This document shows, piece after piece, positions 34,352-43,306 of a stretch of 64,000 bases of DNA. The DNA is from Roseiarcus sp963764955. Its GTDB lineage: Bacteria; Pseudomonadota; Alphaproteobacteria; Rhizobiales; Beijerinckiaceae. The notes under the pieces were generated by a model, which ran no database searches, was not told the DNA's origin, and worked only from the letters and a program-made list of their open reading frames with translations. The stretch's first letter is position 1. Every line of letters starts with the position of its first letter. The stretch is taken from assembly GCA_963764955.1 (NCBI GenBank), contig CAVXVE010000027.1, positions 106,271-170,270 of the forward strand, written 5' to 3'. Position numbers and translations under genes: made by a program.

Positions 34352-36303
34352 GTGATCGTCGGGCTCGCTGGGCATATCGACCACGGCAAAACGACTCTGG
34401 TGAGGGCGCTGACGGGAGTCGATGGCGATCGCCTCAAGGAAGAGAAGGCGCGCGGCATCACGATTGACCTTGGTTTCGCTTACATGTCCGTGGCGGCGGG
34501 GCCGCCGATCGGCTTCATCGACGTTCCGGGCCACGAGCGCTTTGTCCACACCATGCTCGCCGGCGCCGCTGGCATCGACTACGCGATTTTGACGATCGCC
34601 GCCGATGACGGCGTGAAGCCCCAGACGCTTGAGCATCTGGCGATCCTCGACTTGCTCGGCGTCGATCGCGGCGTTGTCGTGCTTACGAAAGCGGATCTGG
34701 CGTCTCACGAGCGGCTCGGCGAGGTCGATCGTGAGGCGCGAGCGATCATCCGCGGGACTACGCTCGCGAACGCTCGGGTGCTGACCGTCTCGGCGATGAC
34801 GCGGCAGGGCGTCGACGCGCTGCGCGCCCACCTCGAAGCAGCGAGCAGCGTCGCGAGCGATCGCTCTCAGGGGACCCGCTTTCGTCTTGCTGTCGACCGG
34901 GTCTTCACCCTGCGAGGCGTCGGCCTGGTGGCCACGGGCACGGTCTATTCCGGATTGGTCCGGGTGGGCGACCGGGTCCAGATCAGTCCATCCGGGCTCA
35001 AGGCGCGCATTCGGTCCTTGCATGCGCAAAACAGAGCAGCCGAAACCGCGCGGGCCGGCGATCGCTGCGCGCTCAACCTGACGGGTCTGGGGGTCGAAAA
35101 GCGGGCGATTCGGCGCGGCGATATAGTGCTCGATCCCGGCCTTCATGCGCCCACGGACCGCGTCGACGCGATTCTGCGCCTCTTGCCGAGCGAGAAGAAG
35201 CCGATCAGGCAGTGGTTTCCGGTGCGTCTCCACCACGGCGCGTCGGAGTTGAGCGCGCGCATTGTTCTGCTTGGCGACAAGCCCGTCGCCCCGGGAGACG
35301 GGGCGCACGTCCAACTCGTGCTCGATCGGCCGATCGCGGCGGCCGCCATGGATCGCTATGTGATCCGCGACGCGTCGGCGCAGCGGACGCTGGGCGGAGG
35401 CGTTTTCCTCGATCTCAGGGCGCCGGCGCGCAAGCGGCGCACGGCGGAAAGGCAGGCGCAGCGCGCGTCGCTTGCGATCCGCGATCCGGCCGCGTCCTTC
35501 GCCGCGCTCCTGAACGCGCCGCCGTTCGCCGCCGACCTCGCTGCCTTTGCGCGCGACCGCGCTCTCACCGCGGAGCGGACCGACGAGCTCGCGTCCGCCC
35601 TCAACCTCATCGTCCTCGAAACAGCGGATTCGAGAATGGCTCTTCGCGCGCGATCAATGGAGCGCGTTCACATCCACTGCAGTTGACCGGATCGCCGCCT
35701 ATCACACGCGAAAACCCCGACCTTCAGGGCATGGGGCGCGAAGAGCTGCGCATGGCGCTGCGACCGCGGCTGCCGAAGCCGGCGTTCGACGCAGCCTTGC
35801 AGAAACTGGCCCGCGTGAACGAACTCGCCCTGGAAGGCGCCTTCGTCAGGCTCCCTTCGCACGAGGTCAGGCTGACCGACGAGGACATGACGGCCTGGGA
35901 GATCGTCGCGCCGCTGCTCGGGGGGACGGAGCGGTTCCGGCCACCGCGGGTGCGCGACATCGCGGCGGCGACCGGTCGCCCGGAGGCGGATGTTCGGCGA
36001 ATTCTGAAACGCGCTGGCCGTATTGGGTGGGCGGACGAGGTCGCGCACGACCATTTCTTCTTGCGCTCGACTGTGCGCGAGATGGTCGGGATTGTCGCCG
36101 ATCTGACCGCTGGGGCCGCACATGCCGGTTTCTCCGCCGCAGAGTTCCGCGATCGGACGGCGAGCGGGCGCAAAGTCGCGATTCAGATTCTCGAGTTCTT
36201 CGATCGTCGTGGCGTGACCCTGCGCAAGGGTGATCTGCGTCGAATCAATCCGGCTCGCCTGGACCTGTTTGACCTTTTCGCCGAAGCGCCTCGAGGTGCG
36301 CAT
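34352..36303 (+). pseudogene. selB: Selenocysteine-specific elongation factor, two apparent frame breaks
   Basis: A GTG at 34352 gives VIVGLAGHIDHGKTTLVRAL; an ATG at 34304, inside selA, is the alternative. The GTPase domain is complete (GITIDLGFAYMS, DVPGHERFVHTMLAGAAGID, VLTKADL), as are domains 2-3. One extra T near 35630 and one extra A near 35705 move the frame twice. The short middle frame reads WLFARDQWSAFTSTAVDRIA; the winged-helix SECIS-binding region (NPDLQGMGREELRMALRPRL, then ILKRAGRIGWADEVAHD) is in the third frame. After RINPARLDLF that frame stays open through selC to 36435, so the natural stop near 36272 may also be lost. End coordinate set just before selC. Confidence 0.85.
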
Positions 36304-36399
36304 GGAGGAGAATCGTCCCCGGTGGGGCGTCCGGACTTCAAATCCGTGTGGGGCAGCGAGCCTGTCTCAGGTGGGTTCGACTCCCACTCTCTTCCGCCA
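36304..36399 (+). tRNA. selC: tRNA-Sec (UCA anticodon)
   Basis: This 96-base gene has the unusually long acceptor stem of tRNA-Sec: GGAGGAGA at 36304-36311 pairs with TCTCTTCC (one G-U), followed by discriminator G and an encoded CCA at 36397-36399. The anticodon loop CTTCAAA holds TCA at 36338-36340. The long variable arm and the T-loop GGTTCGACTCC are as in E. coli selC. One mismatch at the top of the anticodon stem is the only blemish. It sits 19 bases from the convergent selD stop and is overlapped by the run-on selB frame. Confidence 0.93.
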
Positions 36400-36418
36400 G
36401 CCTCCAGGCCCGCGGGCT

Positions 36419-37462
36419 CTACTCCACCACGATAACCGGCTCGCCCGGCTCCGCCGTCCCGATGATCGCCGCGCACGGGTCGCCTTCCCGGATGCGCTCG
36501 AGGACGGCGGGCGCGGCTTGAGCCTCACAGGCGACGAGCAGACCGCCAGAGGTCTGCGGATCGGTCATCAGCAGGCGCCGCCAGTCTTCGAATTCGGGCG
36601 GCAGGACGACGGCTTCGCCGTAGCTCGCCCAATTGCGGTGCGAGGCGCCGGTGACGAAGCCGGCGCGGGCGAGAGTCTCGGCCTCAGCGAGCAGCGGCGC
36701 GCCGCCGACGTGCAGGCGGATGGTCAGGCGCGCGCCGCGCGCCATTTCGAGCGCATGGCCGAGCAAGCCGAAGCCGGTGACGTCGGTCATCGCGTGGACC
36801 GCTTCGTCGCGCCCGAGATCGGCGCCGACCGCGTTGAGGCGCGTCATGAAGCCCAGCATCTCGCGATAGCCTTGATGGGAGAGCGCGCCCTTCTTGATCG
36901 CCGCCGAATAGATTCCGACGCCGAGGGGCTTGGTCAGGATCAGCGCGTCGCCCGGGCGAGCTTCCGAGTTGCGTCTTAGCGCCTTGGTCGAGACGAGACC
37001 CACGACGGCAAGTCCGTAGATCGGCTCGGGCGAATCGATAGAATGGCCGCCCGCTACCGGAACTCCCGCTTCCGCCGCCTTTGCCGCGCCGCCGCGCAGG
37101 ATCTCGCGGATCATGCTGGCGGCCATTTTATCGACTGGTATGCCAAGGATCGCCAGTGCGAAGATGGGCCTAGCTCCCATCGCATAGACGTCGGAAAGCG
37201 CGTTGGTTGCGGCGATTTGGCCAAAGTCGAACGGATCGTCGACCATCGGCATGAAGAAGTCGGTGGTCGCGACAATGCAATTGTCGTCGTCGAGGCGCCA
37301 CACCGCCGCGTCATCGCCAGTCTCCGTGCCAACGATGAGGTTGGCGAAGGGCGCAGCCGCAGGCTCGCCGACCAGCAGTTCACGCAGCACCGCGGGCGAC
37401 AGTTTGCAACCGCACCCGCCGCCATGCGCGAGGGCGGTTAGGCGGATGATGGGTACGTTCAC
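36419..37462 (-). CDS. selD: Selenide, water dikinase (selenophosphate synthetase)
   Basis: The GTG at 37462 has a strong AGGAGG ribosome site. With this start the catalytic Cys17 and Lys20 of HGGGCGCKLSP take the same numbers as in E. coli SelD. The 347-residue protein has ETGDDAAVWRLDD, the FDFGQIAATNALSDVYAMGA metal-binding block, GGHSIDSPEPIYGLAVVG and MTDPQTSGGLLVACE. It makes selenophosphate from selenide and ATP. Unlike selA and selB its frame is clean. SelD also feeds tRNA 2-selenouridine synthesis, so it may be kept even if Sec insertion is lost. Confidence 0.93.
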   Translation of the reverse strand: MNVPIIRLTALAHGGGCGCKLSPAVLRELLVGEPAAAPFANLIVGTETGDDAAVWRLDDDNCIVATTDFFMPMVDDPFDFGQIAATNALSDVYAMGARPIFALAILGIPVDKMAASMIREILRGGAAKAAEAGVPVAGGHSIDSPEPIYGLAVVGLVSTKALRRNSEARPGDALILTKPLGVGIYSAAIKKGALSHQGYREMLGFMTRLNAVGADLGRDEAVHAMTDVTGFGLLGHALEMARGARLTIRLHVGGAPLLAEAETLARAGFVTGASHRNWASYGEAVVLPPEFEDWRRLLMTDPQTSGGLLVACEAQAAPAVLERIREGDPCAAIIGTAEPGEPVIVVE

Positions 37463-37649
37463 GAGCCTCGTCCTCCTACACTCTTGTCTGCCCACGCCAC
37501 CGACTGGGGCGCGTGACCGGGATGCAACCTCCCCACGAACTGCTCGCAGGCAAACGGGAAAAGCGCGAGCAAGCACGAATAATCGTTAGTAAAATAGCTC
37601 CCATTTCTAGCGTTTATTTTTCCGGATCGGGACTTTTTAATAGCGAAGA

Positions 37650-38040
37650 GCGATTCAAATAAAAATTCCGGACTCCGTCGGAGCACCGTGACCGAGCGTG
37701 CGACGAACAGCATGACGAGCGTGGTTATGAAGGAGGGGATGCCGAAGCCAGCGTGATGAAGCCGTTGAGAAAAACCGAAAACCGCGGCGGTCAAGAGGCC
37801 CAGCAGCACCGCCGGAACGAACGGGAAGGCGGCGACCATCGAGACCGCCATTACCATCGGAGCGAGCGCGAACACCGCGCCGACGGAAAGGTCGAACTCG
37901 TTCGCGATCATGAGGATCGAAACGCCGATCGCGACCAGCCCCATCTCGGGCATAAGCCCGAGGACGCCGCGCATGTTCTCGAACGACAGAAAGGTTCCGC
38001 CTGAGGCGAACTCGAACAGCACGACGAGCAAGCTGGGCGA
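37650..38040 (-). pseudogene. Sugar ABC transporter permease (RbsC/XylH type) fragment
   Basis: On the minus strand the segment VVLFEFASGGTFLSFENMRG, then GLMPEMGLVAIGVSILMIAN and EFDLSVGAVFALAPMVMAVS, is an unmistakable BPD_transp_2 permease start (LSVG signature). After FITTLVMLFVARSVTVLRR the similarity stops and the frame reads nonsense to 37459. Upstream it is abutted by unrelated pieces, with no start codon of its own. About 130 of 330 residues remain. It is a relict of a second sugar ABC system, different from the one at 21-25 kb. Confidence 0.7.
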
Positions 38041-38185
38041 TCGGCGGTCCGGTCGCCTTGCCCATACTGCTCGGCGGCTTCGACCTCGTGCCGGAGGTCG
38101 TTCAGGAAATGATTTCCGGCTATGTGCAGGCGTAGGTTGACCAGCCCTACATGCAGGGTTCTCATGCCCGTCATGGAAGCGGAAG
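38038..38185 (+). pseudogene. Sugar-binding protein C-terminal fragment
   Basis: On the plus strand 38038 onward reads AIGGPVALPILLGGFDLVPE, VVQEMISGYVQA, a TAG, then VDQPYMQG. After a one-base shift it continues FMPVMEAEAEVAH. That is the C-terminal block of type I periplasmic sugar-binding proteins (GGFDLVPEV...GY.Q..VDQQPYMQGF.PVM). It lies tail-to-head against the permease fragment on the other strand, so the transporter locus has been rearranged as well as mutated. Only about 50 codons remain. Confidence 0.55.
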
Positions 38186-38359
38186 CCGAGGTAGCCCACG
38201 GTCTTTCGAGATCCTTTCGATCTGAAACGGGTCGCGCCCGATGAGCTTCGGTGCAATGGCCTCATGAACGTAGGCCTCGACCGGCGCCGGAGAAAAGAAC
38301 GTCTCTTCCAGTCCGACAAGAAACTTGGCGATCCGGGTCTCGAGCGCGATAATCTTCAT
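38186..38359 (-). pseudogene. Enolase-superfamily (mandelate racemase-like) N-terminal fragment
   Basis: The minus-strand frame from ATG 38359 reads MKIIALETRIAKFLVGLEET, then APVEAYVHEAIAPKLIGRDP, FQIERISKD. This is the capping-domain start of sugar-acid dehydratases such as galactonate or rhamnonate dehydratase, with an internal deletion. The frame then becomes nonsense. With the adjacent sugar ABC fragments and the GntR-type gene it outlines a lost sugar-acid catabolic locus. Confidence 0.5.
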
Positions 38360-38371
38360 GAACCGAGGCCT

Positions 38372-39166
38372 TTAGATCACACCCGCTGAGAGTGACGCCT
38401 TGACCGAATCATCGAAATGCACGGCCATTTCGGCCTCTGCCGCGGACGAGTCCCGCTCAACGATTGCCGCGGCGATGCGTTCGTGGCGCGCGACGCAGGC
38501 GAGACGTTGATCGTCGGATAGTCGACTGTCCCAACCGATCCGCCAAGTCTGGCGAGTGAAGATGCGAAGCGAGCCCACAATGAGTGCGAACAGCGGATTT
38601 CGGGACATGACGGCGATTGCGGTGTGAAAAGCAATGTCGTGCTCCATCGCTTGCTCTGGCCGCAAGAAACTCTCGCGCATGCCGGCGGCATGGCTCGCGA
38701 TTTCCTGCGCTTCGGCGTCCAGTCGCCGTAGCGCCGCAAGCGCGACCGTCCGCATCTCTATTGTTCGACGGACGTCGTAAATCTGCTGGATTGTGGCCTG
38801 GTCGGTGTGCACCGCATGGTCGAGCACGAGACCGAGCGCCTCTTTATCGATCGCGCCCACCCGCGGGCGGCGGCCATTTCCGAGATCGACAATTCCGAGC
38901 CCCGACAGCGCCCGAACCGCCTCGCGAACAACCGCGCGCGATACGCCAAGCGGTCCGGCGAGATCCGCTTCTGCCGCGCTCGCCTTGTCCTGTCCAAAAA
39001 CCTCGGCCGCGCCATCCAGCAGCTGGCTGCGCCAGGCCGCGATCTGATTGAGATGAACATCAAATTGCTGGGCAAGGTCGGCCAGTGTCTTTTCTCCCTT
39101 CAGCGCCGCCAAAGCCACCTTCGCCTTGAATGCCGGTGAATGCGTCCGATGCAATCTCTTCCTCAT
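38372..39166 (-). CDS. IS3-family OrfA N-terminus fused in frame to a GntR/FCD regulator
   Basis: The ATG at 39166 has AGGAG five bases upstream. Residues 1-59 are the IS3 OrfA HTH region (MRKRLHRTHSPAFKAKVALA, LADLAQQFDVHLNQIAAWRS, LLDGAAEVFGQ). From about residue 66 the frame continues without a break as a FadR-subfamily GntR regulator: EADLAGPLGVSRAVVREAVR, then an FCD ligand domain (EMRTVALAALRRLDAEAQEI, HDIAFHTAIAVMSRNPLFAL) to 38372. The first helix of the GntR winged helix is replaced by transposase sequence. The open frame of 264 residues and the captured ribosome site mean the hybrid could be translated. Native control would have been of the sugar-acid locus downstream. Confidence 0.75.
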   Translation of the reverse strand: MRKRLHRTHSPAFKAKVALAALKGEKTLADLAQQFDVHLNQIAAWRSQLLDGAAEVFGQDKASAAEADLAGPLGVSRAVVREAVRALSGLGIVDLGNGRRPRVGAIDKEALGLVLDHAVHTDQATIQQIYDVRRTIEMRTVALAALRRLDAEAQEIASHAAGMRESFLRPEQAMEHDIAFHTAIAVMSRNPLFALIVGSLRIFTRQTWRIGWDSRLSDDQRLACVARHERIAAAIVERDSSAAEAEMAVHFDDSVKASLSAGVI

Positions 39167-39257
39167 TGATGCTCCTGATTCGCGGCGAGAATCCTCGCCC
39201 CCGTCAGGCAGAAAATCCACTCACGCAACTGTCCAACTTCGTAGAGCCAGGTCTGGG

Positions 39258-39411
39258 GTCAACGCGCGCTTCTCAGCTATGGTCAGCCACTTCCTATTTG
39301 AGCCGGAGTTCTGCAATCCGGCCTCCGGGTGGGAGAAAGGGGCAGATCGAGCAGAACGTCCAGGATGCTCGCCATCGGCTCTGGCAACCCGCGCCGAGCT
39401 TCCCCCTCCCT
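39258..39411 (+). mobile_element. IS21 istA fragment
   Basis: These 154 bases match the middle of the complete istA at 59495-59650 with only scattered differences (VNARFSAMVSHFLFEPEFCN, then PASGWEKG). One extra base in the AAAGGGGCAGATC run throws the frame, and neither IS end is present. It is a diverged relic, not a copy of the intact element. Confidence 0.75.
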
Positions 39412-39470
39412 AGACGTCATGTTCGGGGGCTAGGCCGGTGGCCGGAGCGCGCCTCATGCGCGGGCGGACC

Positions 39471-40574
39471 ATGGGAAGGTACAGCGAAGCTTTTGTGGCT
39501 TTCGACGTCGCCAAGAAGAAGCACGCAGTCGCGATCGCGGAAGGGGGGCGGACGGGAGAAGTCCGGTTTCTCGGCGACGTCGAGAACAGCCCGTTGCCGA
39601 TCGAGCGAACGATCAAGAGATTGGCGGGCCGATACGATCGGCTGCATATTTGTTTTGAAGCCGGGCCGACGGGATACGGGCTTTATCGGCAAATCCAAGC
39701 GCTCGGCCACGAATGCATGGTGGTCGCTCCGGCTCTGATCCCGAAACGATCGGGCGAGCGGATCAAAACGAACCGGCGAGATGCGGTTACGCTGGCGGCT
39801 GCATCGGGCCGGCGAACTGACGGGCGTGTGGACGCCCGATGCGGCTCACGAGGCGGTGCGCGATCTTGTGCGGGCCCGCGAAGCGGCGGCGGACGACCTT
39901 CGCCGCAAACGCCAGCAACTGCTCTCCTTCCTGCTGCGGCACAGCCGGATTTACAGCGGAGGCGGCCATTGGACGTTGGCGCATCGGCGCTGGCTGGCGC
40001 ATCAGAAGTTCGAGCATTCCGCGCAGCAGATCGTCTTTAAGGCATTGACGCGATCGAAGATGCGCTCCAACGGCAGCGCCGCCTCGAGAAGCAACTCGCT
40101 CTCATCGTGCCGGATTGGTCGATGGCGCCGGTCGTGGAAGCTTATCAAGCGATGCGCGGCGCGTCGTTTCTGGTCGCCGTGACCTTCGCCGCGGAGATCG
40201 GCGACGTGCGCCGGTTCGATACGCCGAGACGGCTGATGGCCTTCCTCGGCCTTGTCCCAGCGGAACGCTCGACCGGCGATACAATCCGACGGAATGGCCT
40301 CACCTTAGCAGGCAACCGGCGCGCGCGGCGAGCGCTCATCGAGGCGGCCTGGACATACCGCTATCCGGCGAGAGTCAGCGAGACCTTGAGAGCCCGGCTC
40401 GAAGGACTGCCTAAGTCCGTGCGCGACATTGCCTGGAAGGCGCAGGTCCGACTATGCGCCCGTTATCGTCGCCTCAGCGCCATGGGCAAGAAGCTTCCCG
40501 TCGTCGTGGCGGCGATCGCCCGCGAGATGGCTGCTTTCCAATGGGCCATCGGCCGGGAGGCCGCGCCAGGGTAA
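39471..40574 (+). pseudogene. IS110-family transposase with two frame breaks
   Basis: ATG 39471 begins MGRYSEAFVAFDVAKKKHAV, the DEDD-domain start of IS110 transposases. The frame breaks near 39790 (after KTNRRDAVTLA), continues in another frame (LHRAGELTGVWTPDAAHEAV, RDLVRAREAAADDL), and breaks again near 40040-40110. The C-terminal Transposase_20 domain (AAEIGDVRRFDTPRRLMAFL, GLVPAERSTGDTIRRNG) runs to 40574. Corrected length is about 365 residues. Related to the IS110 element at 52.4-53.5 kb but clearly diverged. Confidence 0.8.
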
Positions 40575-40649
40575 GGCAGGACCGTCTCTTCTTGCCGCTG
40601 CTCAGAGCCGGGAGGGAGCACGAAAGGTGGGGGAAACTCCCGTCGCTAG

Positions 40650-42086
40650 GAGCCTGTCCAGATAGCGTCTGAACGGCGTGGGGATTTGAGATAGGCGCCG
40701 TCAGATCGCCTTGGCGAGCTTTGTGATGTTGTGGGCGGTGCAGATCAGCGCCCACTCTGCCTGCACAGCCTCAAGGCCACGCAGCAGGAATTGTCGAAAT
40801 CCTCGTGCCTGCTTGATCTGCCCGAACACCGGCTCCCTGCTTTCGCAATCGGTACCGGCTGCGATAACCGGCGCGCTTCAGCTTCCGCCGCATTGTCTGC
40901 GTCATCTCGCCGCCGACCTTACGCGTGGTCTCGGCCGGATGCTTGGCTCGCCCGGTAGCGACATAGGCGTAGATCTTCCGGGTCGCGAGCGCCAAAAGAT
41001 TGTCCTCGCTGCAATAGCCCGCGTCCGCCGAAATCTCCCTCGGCTTGCGTCCGAGGTTGGCCCGGACGGCGTCGACCAGGGGAACAAGTTGCGGACAGTC
41101 GCTCATGCTCTGCGTCAGTCCATGCGCCACGATGATTTGCTTGGCCCCGTCGACCGCCGCTTGCGCGTTGTAGCCCTGGATGAAGCCGTCGTTGGTCAGG
41201 AGCACGCGGCTGTCGGGATCGGTAAAGTTGCGCTGCGCCTTGGGATCGGGCTCTTTTGAGGGCGGGCGAGGAACCGGCCCCGAGCGCTTGCGGTTCTCCG
41301 CCTTGCGTTTCTCCTCCGCCGCGTGTTCGGCTTCGGCTTTCGCCGCCGCGGCAGCTGCGGCCTCCGCCTCAAGCGCCTCTCTGGCCTCGCGGATTTTGGC
41401 CAGGCGCTTCTGTTTGTCAGCGATCCAGCCGGGCATTTCGTCGCCGCGACGGCTTGCGCCGTGGAGTTTGTCCTCTTGCGCGTCGGCTGCTTGCGCAGCT
41501 TCAAGCCAGCGATCCACTTCGGCGCGAAGCTCCGTCTCGCGCGTCTTCATGCGTTCGTAGCTCATCGCCTTGTGCTTGGAGGCGTTCGCCTTGATCTTCG
41601 CGCCGTCGAGCGCGACATGCCCCAGCTTCGCCAGCCCGGCTTTTTGCGCCAGCTTCAGCACCTGCAAAAACAGCCTCCCCAGCGCCGGCAGATGACGCTT
41701 CCTGAAGTCGGCGGTCGTGCGGAAATCGGGCGCGTCGTGCGCGACGATCATCATGAAATCGACCCGCTCGGCGCAGGCCTTCGCGATCCTCCGCGAGGAA
41801 TAAAGACCAGAGCAATAGGCATAGAGCAGCAGGGCCGTCATCAGGCGCGGATCGAATGGCGGCTGACCAAGCCCGCTTTTATAGCTTGCGACGATCTCCG
41901 ACAGGTCCAGGTGCTCGCGCGCCAAGGCGACGACGAACTGCGCCAGATGGTCCCCCGGCACATAATCGACGACCGCTGCCGGCAGGAGTTGTGTCTGATC
42001 AATCGCCCAAGCTGGAAAATGCCTGCTCATGTCGCGAAAGGAATCAAGATTCGCCGCGAAAACGCCACCACTACTCGGACACGCTC
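40650..42086 (-). mobile_element. IS1182-family insertion sequence flanked by CTAG
   Basis: Terminal inverted repeats GAGCCTGTCC (40650) and GAGCGTGTCC (reading in from 42086) bound a 1437-bp element. CTAG lies directly outside both ends (40646-40649 and 42087-42090). It has inserted in the IS graveyard; its right flank is an IS5-family relic. Confidence 0.75.
40701..42030 (-). pseudogene. IS1182-family transposase, C-terminus frame-shifted
   Basis: The start MSRHFPAWAIDQTQLLPAAV, the DPRLMTALLLYAYCSGLYSS block, HVALDGAKIKANASKHKAMS and a long Ala/Lys/Glu-rich coiled-coil insertion (residues 175-240) are typical of IS1182. So is the second DDE segment ISADAGYCSEDNLLAL. After YRSRYRLRKQ, near 40838, five bases appear to be missing. 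The proper ending (EPVFGQIKQARGFRQFLLRG, ending KLAKAI) is in another frame and stops at 40701. The element is probably no longer able to move by itself. Confidence 0.8.
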
Positions 42087-42090
42087 CTAG

Positions 42091-42630
42091 GCGTGTTCAA
42101 CAAGATTTTCGCCAAACCGACGGACAAGCGCGGCAAGCTGGAGCGGAGCATGATCGACACCACGCATCTGAGGCGCACCGCACAGGCGCAAGCCCTTTAA
42201 AAAGGGTCAGTTCCCCCGACGTATCGGGCGCACCAAGCCGGCTTGAACTCCAAGATGCACGCGATTTGCGACTGCGGCCGACGTCCGCTCGTCATACTTT
42301 TATGTGAGAAGCAGATCAGCGACTAAAAGGGCGCGGCGCTAACGTTGTCCGCCATCCCGAAGGCCGAGGAGTCTCTCGCCGACAAGGGCTACAACGCGGA
42401 CTGGTTCCGGGCTGCCCGCCAAGCGCGGCATCGTCGCCTGCATCCCCGGGAAATCCAATCGGAAGCTCGCCATCCCCTCTGAGGCTTCCCTCTACAACAA
42501 GCGCCACAAGATCGAGAACATGTTCGCACGCCTCAAAGACTGGCGTCGCGTCCGCTCCCGAGATGACCGCTGCGCTCACACGTACTTCTCGGCAATCTGC
42601 ATCGCCGCCGACGTCGTCTTTCAGCTCTGA
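42091..42630 (+). pseudogene. IS5-family transposase relic
   Basis: Pieces of an IS5 (IS1031-like) transposase appear in successive frames: FNKIFAKPTDKRGKLERSMI, DTTHLRR, GLNSKMHAICD, a degraded GRPLVILL block, LADKGYNADWFRAA, then NKRHKIENMFARLKDWRRV and CAHTYFSAICIAADVVFQL ending in TGA at 42630. At least five frame breaks or stops are present and the N-terminus is missing where the IS1182 element abuts. Confidence 0.7.
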
Positions 42631-42975
42631 TCAATGAGTTCTCGAGCGTAGGTGAGGAGCGAATTGGTTTTCGATACGAATAACGCTGCCCCCGCCACTA
42701 TCCTTCGGACGGCCCCTCCCCGCAAGCGGCGACGGTCGACGCTTTCTCTTCCTCCTTGCCACGAAGAGGCGGGACGATGACCACGCTCTGGGGCGTCCGA
42801 AAGGACGGCCGTCTCTTGACAGGCTATGGTACGGCGGTGGGCGCGACTTCGGTCCCGGCGATAGCAGCTCTCTATAAAGGTTCATCGGGCGCAGATCCTC
42901 ACCGCGCCCGGCGTCCCCCACATTGCGGAGGGCGAGAAACTGAAGTGATAACTCCCGTAGTGGGGGCGATGAAGG
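42631..42975. other. Intergenic stretch without a supported gene
   Basis: These 345 bases lie between the IS5 relic and a small secreted-protein gene. Open frames are present on both strands, but none has a ribosome site together with a recognisable domain. Nothing further was seen. Confidence 0.4.
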
Positions 42976-43290
42976 TCAAAACGCCCGGGCCGTCCGGGAC
43001 GCCGTAGAACCGGGCCCCTCCACATTCGGATCGCGCGGGCGCGACACGGTCACAGCGCTCCCGCTGCGCGGGTCGTAATCGATCGCCTCGCGCGTCATTT
43101 GCGCCGAGACGGTCTGCCCGCTCGAGAACTTGCCGATGAACGAGGTCGCCGAGCCGCGATAGGTCCAGCATACCTGCCGACCGGTGAATCGAATTTGCGC
43201 CGCTACTTCATGGTTGCGCGACGTCGCCAAGGCCGAAGTTGAAAGCGCAAGGACAAAGGCCATGGCGACCGATAGAGCCGCGCGTTGCAT
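42976..43290 (-). CDS. Small secreted protein of unknown function
   Basis: From ATG 43290 the 104-residue product has a signal peptide (MQRAALSVAMAFVLALSTSA, then LA-TSR). The short mature domain with one Cys reads RFTGRQVCWTYRGSATSFIG and EAIDYDPRSGSAVTVSRP. It overlaps nothing and follows ccmH by 16 bases on the same strand, so it may be transcribed with the ccm operon. No family is recognised. Confidence 0.55.
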   Translation of the reverse strand: MQRAALSVAMAFVLALSTSALATSRNHEVAAQIRFTGRQVCWTYRGSATSFIGKFSSGQTVSAQMTREAIDYDPRSGSAVTVSRPRDPNVEGPGSTASRTARAF

Positions 43291-43306
43291 GGCGCGCCTC
43301 GGGAGG

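Noticed and set aside
34352..36303. Programmed frameshifting as the explanation for the selB breaks
   Set aside because: No slippery heptamer with downstream structure is visible at 35630 or 35705, and two shifts in the same direction 75 bases apart would be needed.
36230..36979. A plus-strand frame covering selC and the 3' part of selD
   Set aside because: It crosses a tRNA gene and lies opposite conserved SelD sequence; the product resembles nothing.
42756..43007. A short plus-strand frame starting MTTLWGVRKDGRL, reminiscent of HslV-type N-termini
   Set aside because: The similarity is limited to a few residues, and the frame lacks a ribosome site and the rest of any peptidase domain.
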